Shown here: positions 1 to 8,583 of the stretch, one piece after another
Layout of the letters: the number at the start of each line of letters is the position of its first letter
Position numbering within the stretch: the stretch's first letter is position 1
From: MGML01 sp964463875
GTDB lineage: Bacteria; Chloroflexota; Dehalococcoidia; Dehalococcoidales; UBA2162
DNA: 64,000 nt
Assembly (NCBI GenBank): GCA_964463875.1
Contig: CAYXEG010000001.1
Coordinates: 23,017-87,016, forward strand
Reading direction: 5' to 3'
The notes under the pieces: generated by a model
Databases searched by the model: none
Seen by the model: the letters and a program-made list of their open reading frames with translations, nothing else
What the model was told of the DNA's origin: nothing
Made by a program: the position numbers and the translations under genes

Positions 1-279
1 ACCGCAATGCGGCTTCAGGGAAAAGAGGAGACCGGGATTCAGAAATTCTGGATGGGATTATCGTATTTTCTTCCCGGTGGAGGGGCCGGTTGGGCGTATG
101 AGGATTCACCCACGGAGAAAGTGTACCTTGTCCTCGAAGGCGAACTGACGGTCAAAAGTAAAACCGAAGAAGTGACGCTGGGCCCGATGGACTCGCTGTA
201 TCTTGCCCCGAATGAGGGAAGAGAAATTATCAACAAGACCAACAAGCCGGTGACCATGGTCGTCGTCGTCACCAGTTAG
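1..279 (+). CDS. Cupin-domain protein, 5' end probably outside window
   Basis: Small single-cupin protein of unknown substrate. The frame is open to the left edge and the first ATG is at base 7, so the true start is probably upstream. Visible are the beta-barrel signatures EKVYLVLEGEL (first cupin motif region) and a late GPMDSLYLAPNEGREI strand with the usual Pro/Asn turn. The typical metal-binding HxH is not obvious, so it may not be a metalloenzyme. It ends 74 bp before a cyclase-family gene on the same strand and probably shares its transcript. Cupins in such catabolic clusters are often decarboxylase-, isomerase- or binding-type proteins; nothing here decides between them. Confidence 0.72.
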   Translation, partial: TAMRLQGKEETGIQKFWMGLSYFLPGGGAGWAYEDSPTEKVYLVLEGELTVKSKTEEVTLGPMDSLYLAPNEGREIINKTNKPVTMVVVVTS

Positions 280-353
280 GAAATAATTACCCGCAGGCAA
301 ACAAGCGGACTTTTCATTAAAAACATAGTAATAGAAACAGGAGGAAATCAGTA

Positions 354-1292
354 ATGGGGAAAAAAGTATTTGTTGACCTTACGCATCCTTTCGGAGCAGA
401 AATTCCACGCTGGCCGTATTTCGACAAGCCGATAATCGATAATGCGCATACGATGGCCAAAGGCGGTGTTCTGACGCAGAAGATTACCTGCACCATGCAT
501 ACCGGGACTCACTGCGACGCTCCCCGGCATGTTATGGAAATCGAATTCGACGGCAAGAGAGCGCGGTATACCCACGAAATGCCGGTCGACGCCTATACCG
601 GCGAAGCAGTCTGCCTGCCAATCGAGATTGAACGCTGGGGGCTTATCATGCCGAAACACCTCGAAGCCGCCTGTGAAAAAGTCGGTATCAAGCCGAGCGA
701 ACTGGAAGGCATGGTCCTCTGCCTCAATACCGGCATGCACCGGAAATTCGACGATTCGAAAGAGTACTATCACTATTCCTGCGGTACCGGTATCGACGCC
801 GGCAGATGGTTTGTCGAGAAAAAGGTAAAATGCGTGGCGATGGATATGCAGGCGCTGGACCACCCGCTCCATACTGCCATGGGTAATAACGGCATGACCC
901 GCATGAACCTGATTGGCGCTTCCGGCTATCCTATCACCGAAGAATACACGCAGCAGTTCGGCGAAGAGGCTTATGCCGAGTTTGATAAGTTTACCTATAT
1001 CAAGGTACATGGTAAAGAAGCCTATGACAAGAAATTCGGCGATTTGGAAGCAATCGGCTGCTGGGGCACCTGGGAGCCCTGCCACAAGATGATGCTTGGG
1101 CATGGTATTGTCGGTGTTGAAAACCTCGGCGGCAACCTTGACAAGGTTACCGGCAAACGGTTCAGGTTTTACTGCTTCCCGCTCCGCTGGTACCTGGGCG
1201 ATGGCTCGATGGCCCGGTGCGTCGCGGAAATCGACGAAGACAACTTGAATAACGTTCCTGACAGAACCTATACTTATGGCGGTGTTATCTAA
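354..1292 (+). CDS. Cyclase-family (kynurenine formamidase-like) metal hydrolase
   Basis: Putative metal-dependent hydrolase of the cyclase family (312 aa). The diagnostic HTGTHCDAPRH motif is at residues 49-59, preceded by DLTHPF at 8-13; in the family these His and Asp residues bind the divalent metal. A later DMQALDHPL segment probably completes the active site. The ATG follows a strong AGGAGG at about 340-346. Known members open cyclic or amide substrates (N-formylkynurenine, isatin, ring-cleavage products). Its place before an FAD oxidoreductase, next to aromatic/CoA-thioester catabolism genes, suggests hydrolysis of a ring or amide intermediate, which is inference. At 312 aa it is somewhat longer than the usual 210-260 aa. 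Confidence 0.88.
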   Translation: MGKKVFVDLTHPFGAEIPRWPYFDKPIIDNAHTMAKGGVLTQKITCTMHTGTHCDAPRHVMEIEFDGKRARYTHEMPVDAYTGEAVCLPIEIERWGLIMPKHLEAACEKVGIKPSELEGMVLCLNTGMHRKFDDSKEYYHYSCGTGIDAGRWFVEKKVKCVAMDMQALDHPLHTAMGNNGMTRMNLIGASGYPITEEYTQQFGEEAYAEFDKFTYIKVHGKEAYDKKFGDLEAIGCWGTWEPCHKMMLGHGIVGVENLGGNLDKVTGKRFRFYCFPLRWYLGDGSMARCVAEIDEDNLNNVPDRTYTYGGVI

Positions 1293-1378
1293 TATACATG
1301 TGCAGTAAATACGGTACTGCATTTCATACCCGGCAGGGTCAGGTAAAAAACGGGTAAATATGGTTGGCAGGTGAGAGA

Positions 1379-2749
1379 ATGAAAGACGGATATGTCACCG
1401 AACAGGCTCAGGATGTAAAGATACTCACGGAAGCTGAGGTGGTGGTGGTAGGCGGGGGGCCGGGAGGCCATTCGGCGGCCATCGCTGCCGCGAGGAACGG
1501 CGTAAAGACAGTTCTGGTCGAGAGGTACGGCCATCTCGGCGGAATGGCAACCGGCGGCATCGTTATCCAGATACCTCACATGAGCGACGGCGGCAGCGAA
1601 CAGCAGATTGCCGGCTTGACACAGGAATGGATTGACCGGCTCGACTCCATCGGAGGGGTCCTTGTCCCGCGGCGCAGCCAGATAGGCTCAGCCGATGAAA
1701 AGCTGATTTCCTACTGGCGGCGATTCATGGGAAACGTCAACCGGGGAAGGATTGAATATACTGCCTGGGTCGACCCGGAACTCCTGAAATGCGTCCTGAA
1801 CGATATGGTCGAGGAAGCCGGTGTCAAACTGCTTCTTCATTCCTGGGGTGTCAGGTCGATAGTCGAAGGCAACACGGTCAAAGGAGTGGTTTTCGAAAGC
1901 AAGTCCGGCCGGCAGGCCGTGACGGGCAAAGTAATTATCGACGGCACGGGGGACGGTGACCTGCTGCCCTCGGCCGGGGCGGCCTGGGAAGGCGGTTTCG
2001 ACCCGACATCGAGAAGCTCGATGCTGGCGCTCGTATTCAGAATCGGGAACTGCGACTACCAGAAGTATTGTGATTTCCGGGAAACAAACCCCGAGAAATC
2101 CCAGGAACTTTCGAAGGCGATGACTGATTTGGTCGGGACGAGGCTTGTCCCGCTTCCTTCACCCCGCAACGATGTGATGTGGGTTAATAACTGGATTCCG
2201 AATCTCGATAACCTGAACGTCGAGCACCTGACCGAGCTGGAAGTGAGCATGCGGAGGATGATGCGAAAGGGACATGACTTCCTGAAGAAGAACATCCCGG
2301 GCTTCGAAAACAGCTTTATCCTCGATACTGCCTCGCAGACCGGCACGCGCGGGGGAAGGCGCGTTATGGGAGAGGTCAGAATCACTCACGACGATTTGAG
2401 AAACGCCACGAAGTACGAAGATACTATCGCTGTATTCCCGAAAATGGGTCCGCCGAACGAGGAAACCGGCGGTAAATATACTTTTATACCCTACCGGTGC
2501 GTAGTGCCGGAAAAGACGGAGGGGCTGCTTGTTGCCGGGCGGAGTTTCTCGTCCGACGGGGCGGCTAACAACATGGCAAACCTGATTCCCCACTGCATCG
2601 CAATAGGTCAGGCGGCCGGTACCGCCGCAGCGCTCTCGGTAAAGGAAGGAATACAACCCAGGAAGGTGGATTACCGTACCTTGCAGAAGGCACTGCTGAA
2701 GCAGAATGTACCGCTTCCGGGCGTGGATTTAGCTGAAGCCAGGGTGTAA
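1379..2749 (+). CDS. FAD-dependent oxidoreductase (FAD_oxidored family), copy 1
   Basis: Flavoprotein dehydrogenase of about 456 aa. The N-terminal Rossmann motif VVVVGGGPGG (residues 21-30) is followed by the acidic end of strand 2 and a RYGHLGGMATGG segment typical of the FAD-dependent oxidoreductase family related to fumarate reductase/thiazole synthase-like proteins. I use the ATG at 1379, which has AGGTGAG 5 nt upstream, rather than the in-frame TTG at 1364. It is clearly paralogous to the product of 8584-9852: both share DPELLKC, a VKLLLHSW segment, FESKSGR and a TGDGD motif. Substrate unknown; it probably oxidises or reduces an intermediate of the neighbouring pathway. A terminator follows at about 2823. 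Confidence 0.88.
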   Translation: MKDGYVTEQAQDVKILTEAEVVVVGGGPGGHSAAIAAARNGVKTVLVERYGHLGGMATGGIVIQIPHMSDGGSEQQIAGLTQEWIDRLDSIGGVLVPRRSQIGSADEKLISYWRRFMGNVNRGRIEYTAWVDPELLKCVLNDMVEEAGVKLLLHSWGVRSIVEGNTVKGVVFESKSGRQAVTGKVIIDGTGDGDLLPSAGAAWEGGFDPTSRSSMLALVFRIGNCDYQKYCDFRETNPEKSQELSKAMTDLVGTRLVPLPSPRNDVMWVNNWIPNLDNLNVEHLTELEVSMRRMMRKGHDFLKKNIPGFENSFILDTASQTGTRGGRRVMGEVRITHDDLRNATKYEDTIAVFPKMGPPNEETGGKYTFIPYRCVVPEKTEGLLVAGRSFSSDGAANNMANLIPHCIAIGQAAGTAAALSVKEGIQPRKVDYRTLQKALLKQNVPLPGVDLAEARV

Positions 2750-3094
2750 TTGCCTCTCTAACCGGCGGAGGTATTCTCCGGAGAAGGCGCCCGGGCGTAT
2801 CAGCGGTAATTGAATAACAAGGACTCCTTGAGGATTTTTGTGAAATTAACACAGGAATGCCTCAGGGAGTTTTTTGTTTTTTATCTGGACAAAGAAGACT
2901 TGAAAATATTATACTGACCCTGCCACCAGCCCGATTACCCCCAGGGCTCCGGACACGGGAGGGGTTGACTGGACATTTAAGCTGATATGGATGGGATCAT
3001 TCAGCACCCTGGTTTCCCCTGGCAGGGCCAGTATATCAGAAATTCGGTTTGTAAAGAGCAGGAAAAAATCTGTATGAAAACGAGGGATGTTTTT
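2750..3094. other. Intergenic region between convergent operons
   Basis: This stretch holds the terminator at 2823-2883 and separates the forward operon from the reverse operon ending at 3095. I see no convincing gene, promoter or repeat in the remaining bases. Confidence 0.6.
2823..2883 (+). terminator. Rho-independent terminator after the FAD oxidoreductase gene
   Basis: Arms ctccttgagg and cctcagggag (one wobble) enclose a 26-nt loop and are followed by a T-rich run, ttttttgtttttt. It lies 74 bp after the stop codon and closes the first forward operon. Confidence 0.75.
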
Positions 3095-4306
3095 TTACAG
3101 AATGACTCCTTCTTCTTTCAATTTGGCAATATCTTCCCAGCTGTACCCCAGTTCCAGCAGAATTTCTTCGTTATGCTGGCCCAGTTCAGGGCAGGTGGTT
3201 CGCAATGTCGCAGGGGTATCGCTAAACTCTACCGGGGTTGTGATTAACCTGATTTTTCCGGCGCTCGGGTGTTCAACCTCGACAAAGAAATCATTGGCCA
3301 GGGCTTGCGGGTCGTTGATAACCTCCATCGGAGTTTGAACTTTTCCATAGATGCAGTTATTTTCTTTGAACCGTTTTTCCCATTCGGCCATCGTTCTTTC
3401 CGACAGGCATTTTTCAATGATTGCTATCAACTCTTCGCAATGTTCTTTACGGGCATCAAGGTCGCAGAATCTCGAATCACGCGCCAGTTCCGGCCTGTCT
3501 ATAGCCCGGCAGAAACCCGGCCAGGCGCCTTCCGATTGAAGCATGGCCAGCCAGAACCACCGGCCGTCAGCGGTCTGGTAGCTGTTCCACACCGGGTTCT
3601 GGGCTTTTTTACGGTCATGTTTGACCGGTACAGTCCCGCCAAGAGCGCCTTGAATATCCACAGCCAGGCTCCAGACAGCCGTATGGTAGAGCGACACTTC
3701 GATGTTTTGTCCCTGCCCGGTTTTTTGCCGTTGCAGCAGGGCAGCACAGACAGCGCTGACGAGGTGCGAACCCGCCATGCTGTCGATGATACCGACTCGC
3801 TGGGGAGCGGGAGGCGTGCCCGGTTCTCCGATAAGGTGCATCATCCCCGAACGTGCCCAGCCGGCGGTAAAATCGTATCCCCGCTCCTCACTGTCAGGGC
3901 CTTTAGCGCCATAGCCGCTGATGAAGGCATAGATAAGTTTCGGATTAATCCGGTGCAGGGTATCATAATCGATGTGCATCTTTTTTACCGAGCTGCGCTT
4001 GTAGTTGCACATGAACACATCCGCATTTCGAATAAGATTGTGAATAATTTCCTGCCCCGCTTCGTGGGAAAGGTCCACTGCCAGTGACCTCTTGTTCCGA
4101 TTGAGGACCTGCATTACCCAGTTAATTTCACCCGTTGCAACTCCCTGGGCTCTTTTCAGCCCACGGTGCATCTCGCCGGTCAGCGGTTCGAGTTTTATCA
4201 CGTCAGCACCCCAGTCAGCCATGGTCGAACTGGCGGCGGGTATCGCGACAATCTGTCCCATCGATACTACTTTAAGACCTTCAAGGACGCCTGACATAAA
4301 TTTCAT
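3095..4306 (-). CDS. CaiB/BaiF (class III) CoA-transferase
   Basis: Class III acyl-CoA transferase (403 aa), moving CoA between carboxylic acids. The N-terminus carries the family signature GLKVVSMGQIVAIPAASSTM and an ADVIKLEP segment; the nucleophilic aspartate expected at about 169 is D175 in VGIIDSMAGS. Normal family length. It is the last gene of a six-gene reverse operon, and its ATG overlaps the stop of the upstream activator by 4 bp (ATGA). It probably activates the acid that the ATP-dependent reductase/dehydratase subunits upstream then transform. The carboxylate substrate cannot be read from sequence. Confidence 0.9.
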   Translation of the reverse strand: MKFMSGVLEGLKVVSMGQIVAIPAASSTMADWGADVIKLEPLTGEMHRGLKRAQGVATGEINWVMQVLNRNKRSLAVDLSHEAGQEIIHNLIRNADVFMCNYKRSSVKKMHIDYDTLHRINPKLIYAFISGYGAKGPDSEERGYDFTAGWARSGMMHLIGEPGTPPAPQRVGIIDSMAGSHLVSAVCAALLQRQKTGQGQNIEVSLYHTAVWSLAVDIQGALGGTVPVKHDRKKAQNPVWNSYQTADGRWFWLAMLQSEGAWPGFCRAIDRPELARDSRFCDLDARKEHCEELIAIIEKCLSERTMAEWEKRFKENNCIYGKVQTPMEVINDPQALANDFFVEVEHPSAGKIRLITTPVEFSDTPATLRTTCPELGQHNEEILLELGYSWEDIAKLKEEGVIL

Positions 4307-5085
4307 ACTCCTTTGGCTGATTCTTCAACGGCGATGATAGCTGCGCCGAACGCATTGACAATCAGGGGCCGGGGAGGTACCAGCAAGGTCACCCCCAGAC
4401 TGTCCTCCAGTTTCTTTATAAGCCCGATATTCAACGCCCCGCCACCGCTGACAGCGCACTCCTCTTCGAGGCCGATTCTCTCAACCAGAGAGGTAATTTT
4501 ATCGGCCAAAGCTTTATGGATTCCGTTCAGGATATCTTCCCTCCGAAAACCTTCAGCTACCCGTGAGACCGCTTCCGATTCACCAAAAACAGCGCACCCG
4601 GTGGTGAAGGCGATGGGATTATCGGAATCAAGCGACATGGGACCGATATCGTCCAGCTCTATCTGGAGAACGTTGGCAACAATCTCCAGGAAGCTTCCGC
4701 TCCCGGCGGCGCACTTCTCGCTGGTGAGAAAACCGGTCACCTGGCCGGCGTCGTTTATTCTGATTACCTGGGTGTACTGTGACTGGACATCGATGATTGT
4801 CCTCACCGAAGGAAATAAATTATGTATTCCCCTGGCACAGCAGCGAATACCGGTGATATGCCGGCTGCCCGGCTCAATATCATCGCTATGGCCGGTGGTG
4901 ACCATGGTATCGATATCCTCTTCCGTCAGGTTTGTCTCTGCCAGCAGTTCTTCCTTGAGTTGCGCAGCGACTTTTCGATAGTTTATACCGGACTGAAGTA
5001 TTCGATATGCCGAAACAGTCCCGTTCCGGGTGATGACACCTTTACTGGTGGATGAACCGATATCGATACCAATAATCCGGGCCAT
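4303..5085 (-). CDS. BadF/BcrA/HgdC-type ATPase activator of a 2-hydroxyacyl-CoA dehydratase or benzoyl-CoA reductase
   Basis: ASKHA-fold ATPase (260 aa) that transfers an electron at low potential, driven by ATP, to a BcrB/BcrC or HgdA/B partner. The phosphate loop DIGSSTSK is at residues 8-15. The cysteines that bind the intersubunit [4Fe-4S] cluster are C125 (CAAGSGSF) and C164 (TTGCAVFGE), matching the C127/C166 spacing of HgdC as I recall it. It lies 10 bp downstream of a second, non-identical activator (5096-5944) and overlaps the CoA-transferase start by 4 bp. Two different activators in one operon recall the BcrA/BcrD pair of class I benzoyl-CoA reductase rather than the single HgdC. 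Confidence 0.9.
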   Translation of the reverse strand: MARIIGIDIGSSTSKGVITRNGTVSAYRILQSGINYRKVAAQLKEELLAETNLTEEDIDTMVTTGHSDDIEPGSRHITGIRCCARGIHNLFPSVRTIIDVQSQYTQVIRINDAGQVTGFLTSEKCAAGSGSFLEIVANVLQIELDDIGPMSLDSDNPIAFTTGCAVFGESEAVSRVAEGFRREDILNGIHKALADKITSLVERIGLEEECAVSGGGALNIGLIKKLEDSLGVTLLVPPRPLIVNAFGAAIIAVEESAKGV

Positions 5086-5095
5086 TTTCGCCTCT

Positions 5096-5944
5096 TCAGT
5101 TCGTGTAAAAACTGGCTTCTTCCAGCCGTCTCGGGATTTTTCGGACAGTCTTGCCCTGAGACAGTAATTTCAACGTTGCGTCTTTCGCCAGGAGGGCTGC
5201 CCCCAGGGCGCCGGTCAACAATGGCTCATCGGGCACGAAAACCCTGCATCCGAGGTTCTCTTCCAGAGCTTTGACGACCCCGATATTCTTCGCCACCCCT
5301 CCGGTAAACACCACATCAGGTTCCACGGAAAGCTTCTTCACCATTCTGGCAACACGGGCAGCAATGGCATCATGAAGCCCGGCAATGATATCTTCAATCG
5401 GGACGCCTTTCGAGATACAGGTAATCACTTCCTGGCGGGCAAAGACCGTACAGGTATTATTGATGGGGACTTTGTTTTTCGATTTCATCGACAGAGGCCC
5501 CAAATCTTCAATTTTAATGCCAAGTGTGCCGGTGAAAACCTCCAGGAACCGGCCAGTTCCTGCGGCGCACCGGTCATTCATGGCGAAATCCAGCAGCTTT
5601 CCATCCCGGATTTTCATTCCCTTGGAATCCTGTCCACCGATATCGATAGCTAATTTAGCAGCAGGGAACTGACTCGTAATACCCCTCGTATGGCAGGTCA
5701 ATTCGGTAATCTGGCGGTCGGCGAAGGGAACGTTTACCCTTCCGTAGCCGGTGGCTACCAGGCAGGTGATGTCGTCGATTGACAAGCCTGCCTGAACCAG
5801 GGCTTTTTCCATGACCTTATTAGCCAGGCGCCGGTGCTCAGCGCCGGTGTGATGAATGACGCTGGCATGCAGCTTTTCCTGTTCATCGATAATCACGAGC
5901 TTGGTCATGGTCGAACCTGAATCTATTCCGGCGTAATAGTTAAT
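5096..5944 (-). CDS. Second BadF/BcrD-type ATPase activator, probable ATT start
   Basis: ASKHA ATPase activator, 282 aa if translation begins at ATT (5944-5942). The first ATG (5908) lies after the essential phosphate-binding motif AGIDSGST, which is encoded in the same open frame upstream. The only region between an in-frame TGA (5962-5960) and this motif offers no ATG, GTG or TTG, but has AGGAG 8 nt before an ATT. With that start the cluster cysteines fall at C126 (NDRCAAGTGRF) and C165 (NTCTVFARQE), as in HgdC. Also visible: GGQDSK and FTGGVAKN. It sits between the BcrC-like subunit gene and the other activator, and probably forms an activator heterodimer with it. Confidence 0.85.
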   Translation of the reverse strand: MNYYAGIDSGSTMTKLVIIDEQEKLHASVIHHTGAEHRRLANKVMEKALVQAGLSIDDITCLVATGYGRVNVPFADRQITELTCHTRGITSQFPAAKLAIDIGGQDSKGMKIRDGKLLDFAMNDRCAAGTGRFLEVFTGTLGIKIEDLGPLSMKSKNKVPINNTCTVFARQEVITCISKGVPIEDIIAGLHDAIAARVARMVKKLSVEPDVVFTGGVAKNIGVVKALEENLGCRVFVPDEPLLTGALGAALLAKDATLKLLSQGKTVRKIPRRLEEASFYTN

Positions 5945-5983
5945 AGCCGCAACTCCTTTTCAGCCGAATGAACGAGACCCTGC

Positions 5984-7156
5984 CTAACCGATGATTTCGG
6001 TGAATGCCTGAACCCTTGTCATCAGCGGGCCGAGGGCGGATTTACTGTAATCGTGCTCGATGTAGATGGCCGGTAACTCTATGTACTCGAGGTAATCCTT
6101 TATCTGAGGAATCTCATACCCGTGGCTGTCGCAGTACCGTAAAGCGTGGAGAATAACTCCGTTCACATTCCAGTCTTCAGCGAAGTTTTTCAGATAACCG
6201 AACCTGTTTTCAATATCAGCCTGGTAGTTTCCCGCCGAGCTTCCGGCGACTGAATCACGAAACGTCCGGGGACATTTGAGGTCTTCGAGGTAGTGGTACG
6301 CCAGGCCGTCGAGCGGGTCATCCGTAACCGGGACATCGTCGAAGAACGCCCGGCTTCCGACGCACGTATCGTCCATGACTACGTGCGCGTCGAGGCTTTC
6401 AATCATTTCGATAAACGCCGTATTGTCCAGGACGGGGCCCCAGACAAGCAGCCGGGCCGATTTTTCCGGTATCCGGTTCTCGCGTTCCTGGATTTCGGCG
6501 ATGATATCCCTTAACAGTAAGTTTCCTTCCTCGACCGGGAGGCTCATCAGGGCTATCATCACCTGAAGGATTTCCGTTCCTGATACGAGAGGCGGGTCCG
6601 GTTTTCTCAGGGCGTATAACTCACGGACCAGTCGCCGCTGCTCATTATGTTTCAGGACGGCTTCTTTCAAACTGTCCCGGGACATGTTCCTTCCGGTGAA
6701 GGACTCGAGCGATTTTTGAAATCCCTCTAGCAGTTCTTTCAGCCGTTCCCGTGAATTTTCCCGGTTGGTATGAGGGACATCGAGGAAATGGGAATAGGGA
6801 GTTTTAACAGCAACATCCCAGACGTGAGCTATCCTGGCGCCGACATCGCAGATATGGGCCATGACGACGCCGTCAAGAAAATCGTATCTGCCTTTGATTC
6901 CCAGGTCGAGAATGCTGCGAAGGAAAGGGCAGACAATCGTTGGCATGTAATCGTCCGCGCCGGTAATCGGCTCGTCCATATCTCCGAAAATCCGGTAAGG
7001 AACCAGGTGCATCGCCGTCAGCATCTCAGTAACCGGGTAGATGCAAAGATAGCCAATCACCTGCCGGCCTTCCGCCTTCAGTTCTTTTATCCGGCGAGTC
7101 CGGTTGCGGTAAATATCCTGCGCTTTTTCGAGCCCTGCGACCGGTTTATTTACCAT
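5984..7156 (-). CDS. 2-hydroxyacyl-CoA dehydratase / benzoyl-CoA reductase subunit (BcrC/HgdB-like)
   Basis: Catalytic-component subunit (390 aa) of the HgdB/BcrC/FldB family, which holds a [4Fe-4S] cluster close to the acyl-CoA. Candidate cluster ligands are C38 (GYLCIYP), C76 (PTIVCPF) and the Cys of RYCDSHGYE near residue 345. The start overlaps the end of the upstream subunit gene by 7 bp, so the two are translationally coupled and probably form a heterodimer. Length is close to BcrC (about 380-390 aa). Whether the reaction is dearomatisation, alpha-hydroxyacyl dehydration or another Birch-type reduction cannot be decided here. Confidence 0.88.
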   Translation of the reverse strand: MVNKPVAGLEKAQDIYRNRTRRIKELKAEGRQVIGYLCIYPVTEMLTAMHLVPYRIFGDMDEPITGADDYMPTIVCPFLRSILDLGIKGRYDFLDGVVMAHICDVGARIAHVWDVAVKTPYSHFLDVPHTNRENSRERLKELLEGFQKSLESFTGRNMSRDSLKEAVLKHNEQRRLVRELYALRKPDPPLVSGTEILQVMIALMSLPVEEGNLLLRDIIAEIQERENRIPEKSARLLVWGPVLDNTAFIEMIESLDAHVVMDDTCVGSRAFFDDVPVTDDPLDGLAYHYLEDLKCPRTFRDSVAGSSAGNYQADIENRFGYLKNFAEDWNVNGVILHALRYCDSHGYEIPQIKDYLEYIELPAIYIEHDYSKSALGPLMTRVQAFTEIIG

Positions 7157-8529
7157 TCGAGCCCCTCTTTTTTCCGGACGTCTTTGTAGTAGTCCATAAT
7201 CTCCTCGAAAGCTTCGGCTTTTTTTAATCCTTCGACCGGGTCGAAGAGAGACAAATCGACGATATCCCCTTCCAGAACCAGCGACGGGACTTTATAGACA
7301 TCCATTATCTGTTTCCGGTAGAGAAAGAGAGGAGCCGAAAAGGCGCGGCAGGTCAGCATCGGGTGGAGGAAGGCTCCGTCACATTGAAATTCCCTGACGT
7401 TTTTCGCTGCCAGCCTGTGAGAGAACCCCTGTTTTCGTATCTCCTCTTTTATCTCGGCGGCTTCCGCCGGTTCGAAATCACTGTCTATGGTTGACGCCAG
7501 GCTTCGGTGATTCGCCCTGACGTAGCGTTCCATCGGGTCGCTGATATGGCTGACGTCGATATCGACTGGTCTCATCGGGTGATAGCTGCTTTCGTGAACG
7601 AAGTTCCAGCCTCTGTCAGCCAGCTGGTCGAAAAAACCAAGGCTGTGCCAGGGAGGTAATCCCTGGAACGTCAACCGGTATTTTTCTTCGCGGTTGATGC
7701 CGGCTATCTTTCTGTCCACCCGGTCTTTGACTTCATCGTACATTTTCCGGTACAAAACCGTCATTTCGTTGGCATCGCCAGCCTTGTAGAGGGCGCCTGA
7801 CATCGAGCTCCAGAAATCCCTTGAATTCATCGGGCAGGGCCGCTCCCGGCGGAGCTGGTTGGTATTCCACCAGACTTTATCCAGTTCCTGGGTTCCCTGA
7901 ATTTCGCCAATCTTATCCCAATCCATCTTTTTCCCGCAAAAATTCTCCAGAAAGGCAGCGAACAGCTTGTATTCTTTGACAAGAAAACGAATGGTTTGTT
8001 CGTCTGCCTCTTCGTCCAGGGATTCCCGCTGACCGGCGGAAGGGGCTTCAATTATGTATACCGGAACATCGAGGTAGCGTCCGAGCGCCTGGAAGAACTT
8101 GTACCGGGCATCGCAGACGGCTCCCGAACCGACCAGTATCGAGGGTTTTGACATTCCTCCACCGGGGGCTTCCGGGGGGATGTTGCCATGCAGGTCGGCC
8201 ATTTTTGCGGCATAGCCGAGCCCGTTGCGGCAATACCCGCACATGTGACTTGGGAAACCTTCCGATTCGGCTCTCTCCAGGAACGGTTCGGCAGCTCCGG
8301 ACGAGGCGCAGATTGTGCCGTAATTTTCGGGGAATATCGCATCGATATCCATCGCGGTGAGGATAGCCGTAGGGATGGACAGCATGCACCAGGCAATCGG
8401 TCTGCCTTTATCGGTTGCTTCCCGTCCTCCTTTATACATGGAGTCGACATAGGCTCGTAATTCGTACATCGAGCTGAGCCGGTTCAACGTCCGGTCAGCC
8501 TTTGGCCCCAGGACTTTTCTTTCACTCAC
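7150..8529 (-). CDS. 2-hydroxyacyl-CoA dehydratase / benzoyl-CoA reductase subunit (BcrB/HgdA-like)
   Basis: Larger partner (459 aa) of the same two-subunit reductase or dehydratase. It has the family pattern of an early SIPTAILTAMD segment followed by a PENYGTICASSG stretch and a Cys-rich MCGYCRNGLGY, then a C-terminal half with a CDGAFLHP-like region. It starts with GTG at 8529; an AAAGGA lies 13 nt upstream. It is followed with overlap by the BcrC-like gene, then two activators. The set of four sizes (459, 390, 282 and 260 aa) resembles BcrB, BcrC, BcrD and BzdP-like activators, which supports a class I benzoyl-CoA-reductase-type complex, but this is inference. Confidence 0.85.
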   Translation of the reverse strand: MSERKVLGPKADRTLNRLSSMYELRAYVDSMYKGGREATDKGRPIAWCMLSIPTAILTAMDIDAIFPENYGTICASSGAAEPFLERAESEGFPSHMCGYCRNGLGYAAKMADLHGNIPPEAPGGGMSKPSILVGSGAVCDARYKFFQALGRYLDVPVYIIEAPSAGQRESLDEEADEQTIRFLVKEYKLFAAFLENFCGKKMDWDKIGEIQGTQELDKVWWNTNQLRRERPCPMNSRDFWSSMSGALYKAGDANEMTVLYRKMYDEVKDRVDRKIAGINREEKYRLTFQGLPPWHSLGFFDQLADRGWNFVHESSYHPMRPVDIDVSHISDPMERYVRANHRSLASTIDSDFEPAEAAEIKEEIRKQGFSHRLAAKNVREFQCDGAFLHPMLTCRAFSAPLFLYRKQIMDVYKVPSLVLEGDIVDLSLFDPVEGLKKAEAFEEIMDYYKDVRKKEGLEW

Positions 8530-8583
8530 CTTTATTGCTCTATCCTTTGTTGACAGATTTTAATGGCAATTATAGCTATCGTT

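Noticed and set aside
348..1322. Long open frame antisense to the cyclase gene
   Set aside because: It is a codon-bias shadow; the forward frame has the family motif and a strong RBS.
3087..4087. Forward open frames opposite the CoA-transferase
   Set aside because: No RBS and no family features, while the reverse frame is a full-length CoA-transferase.
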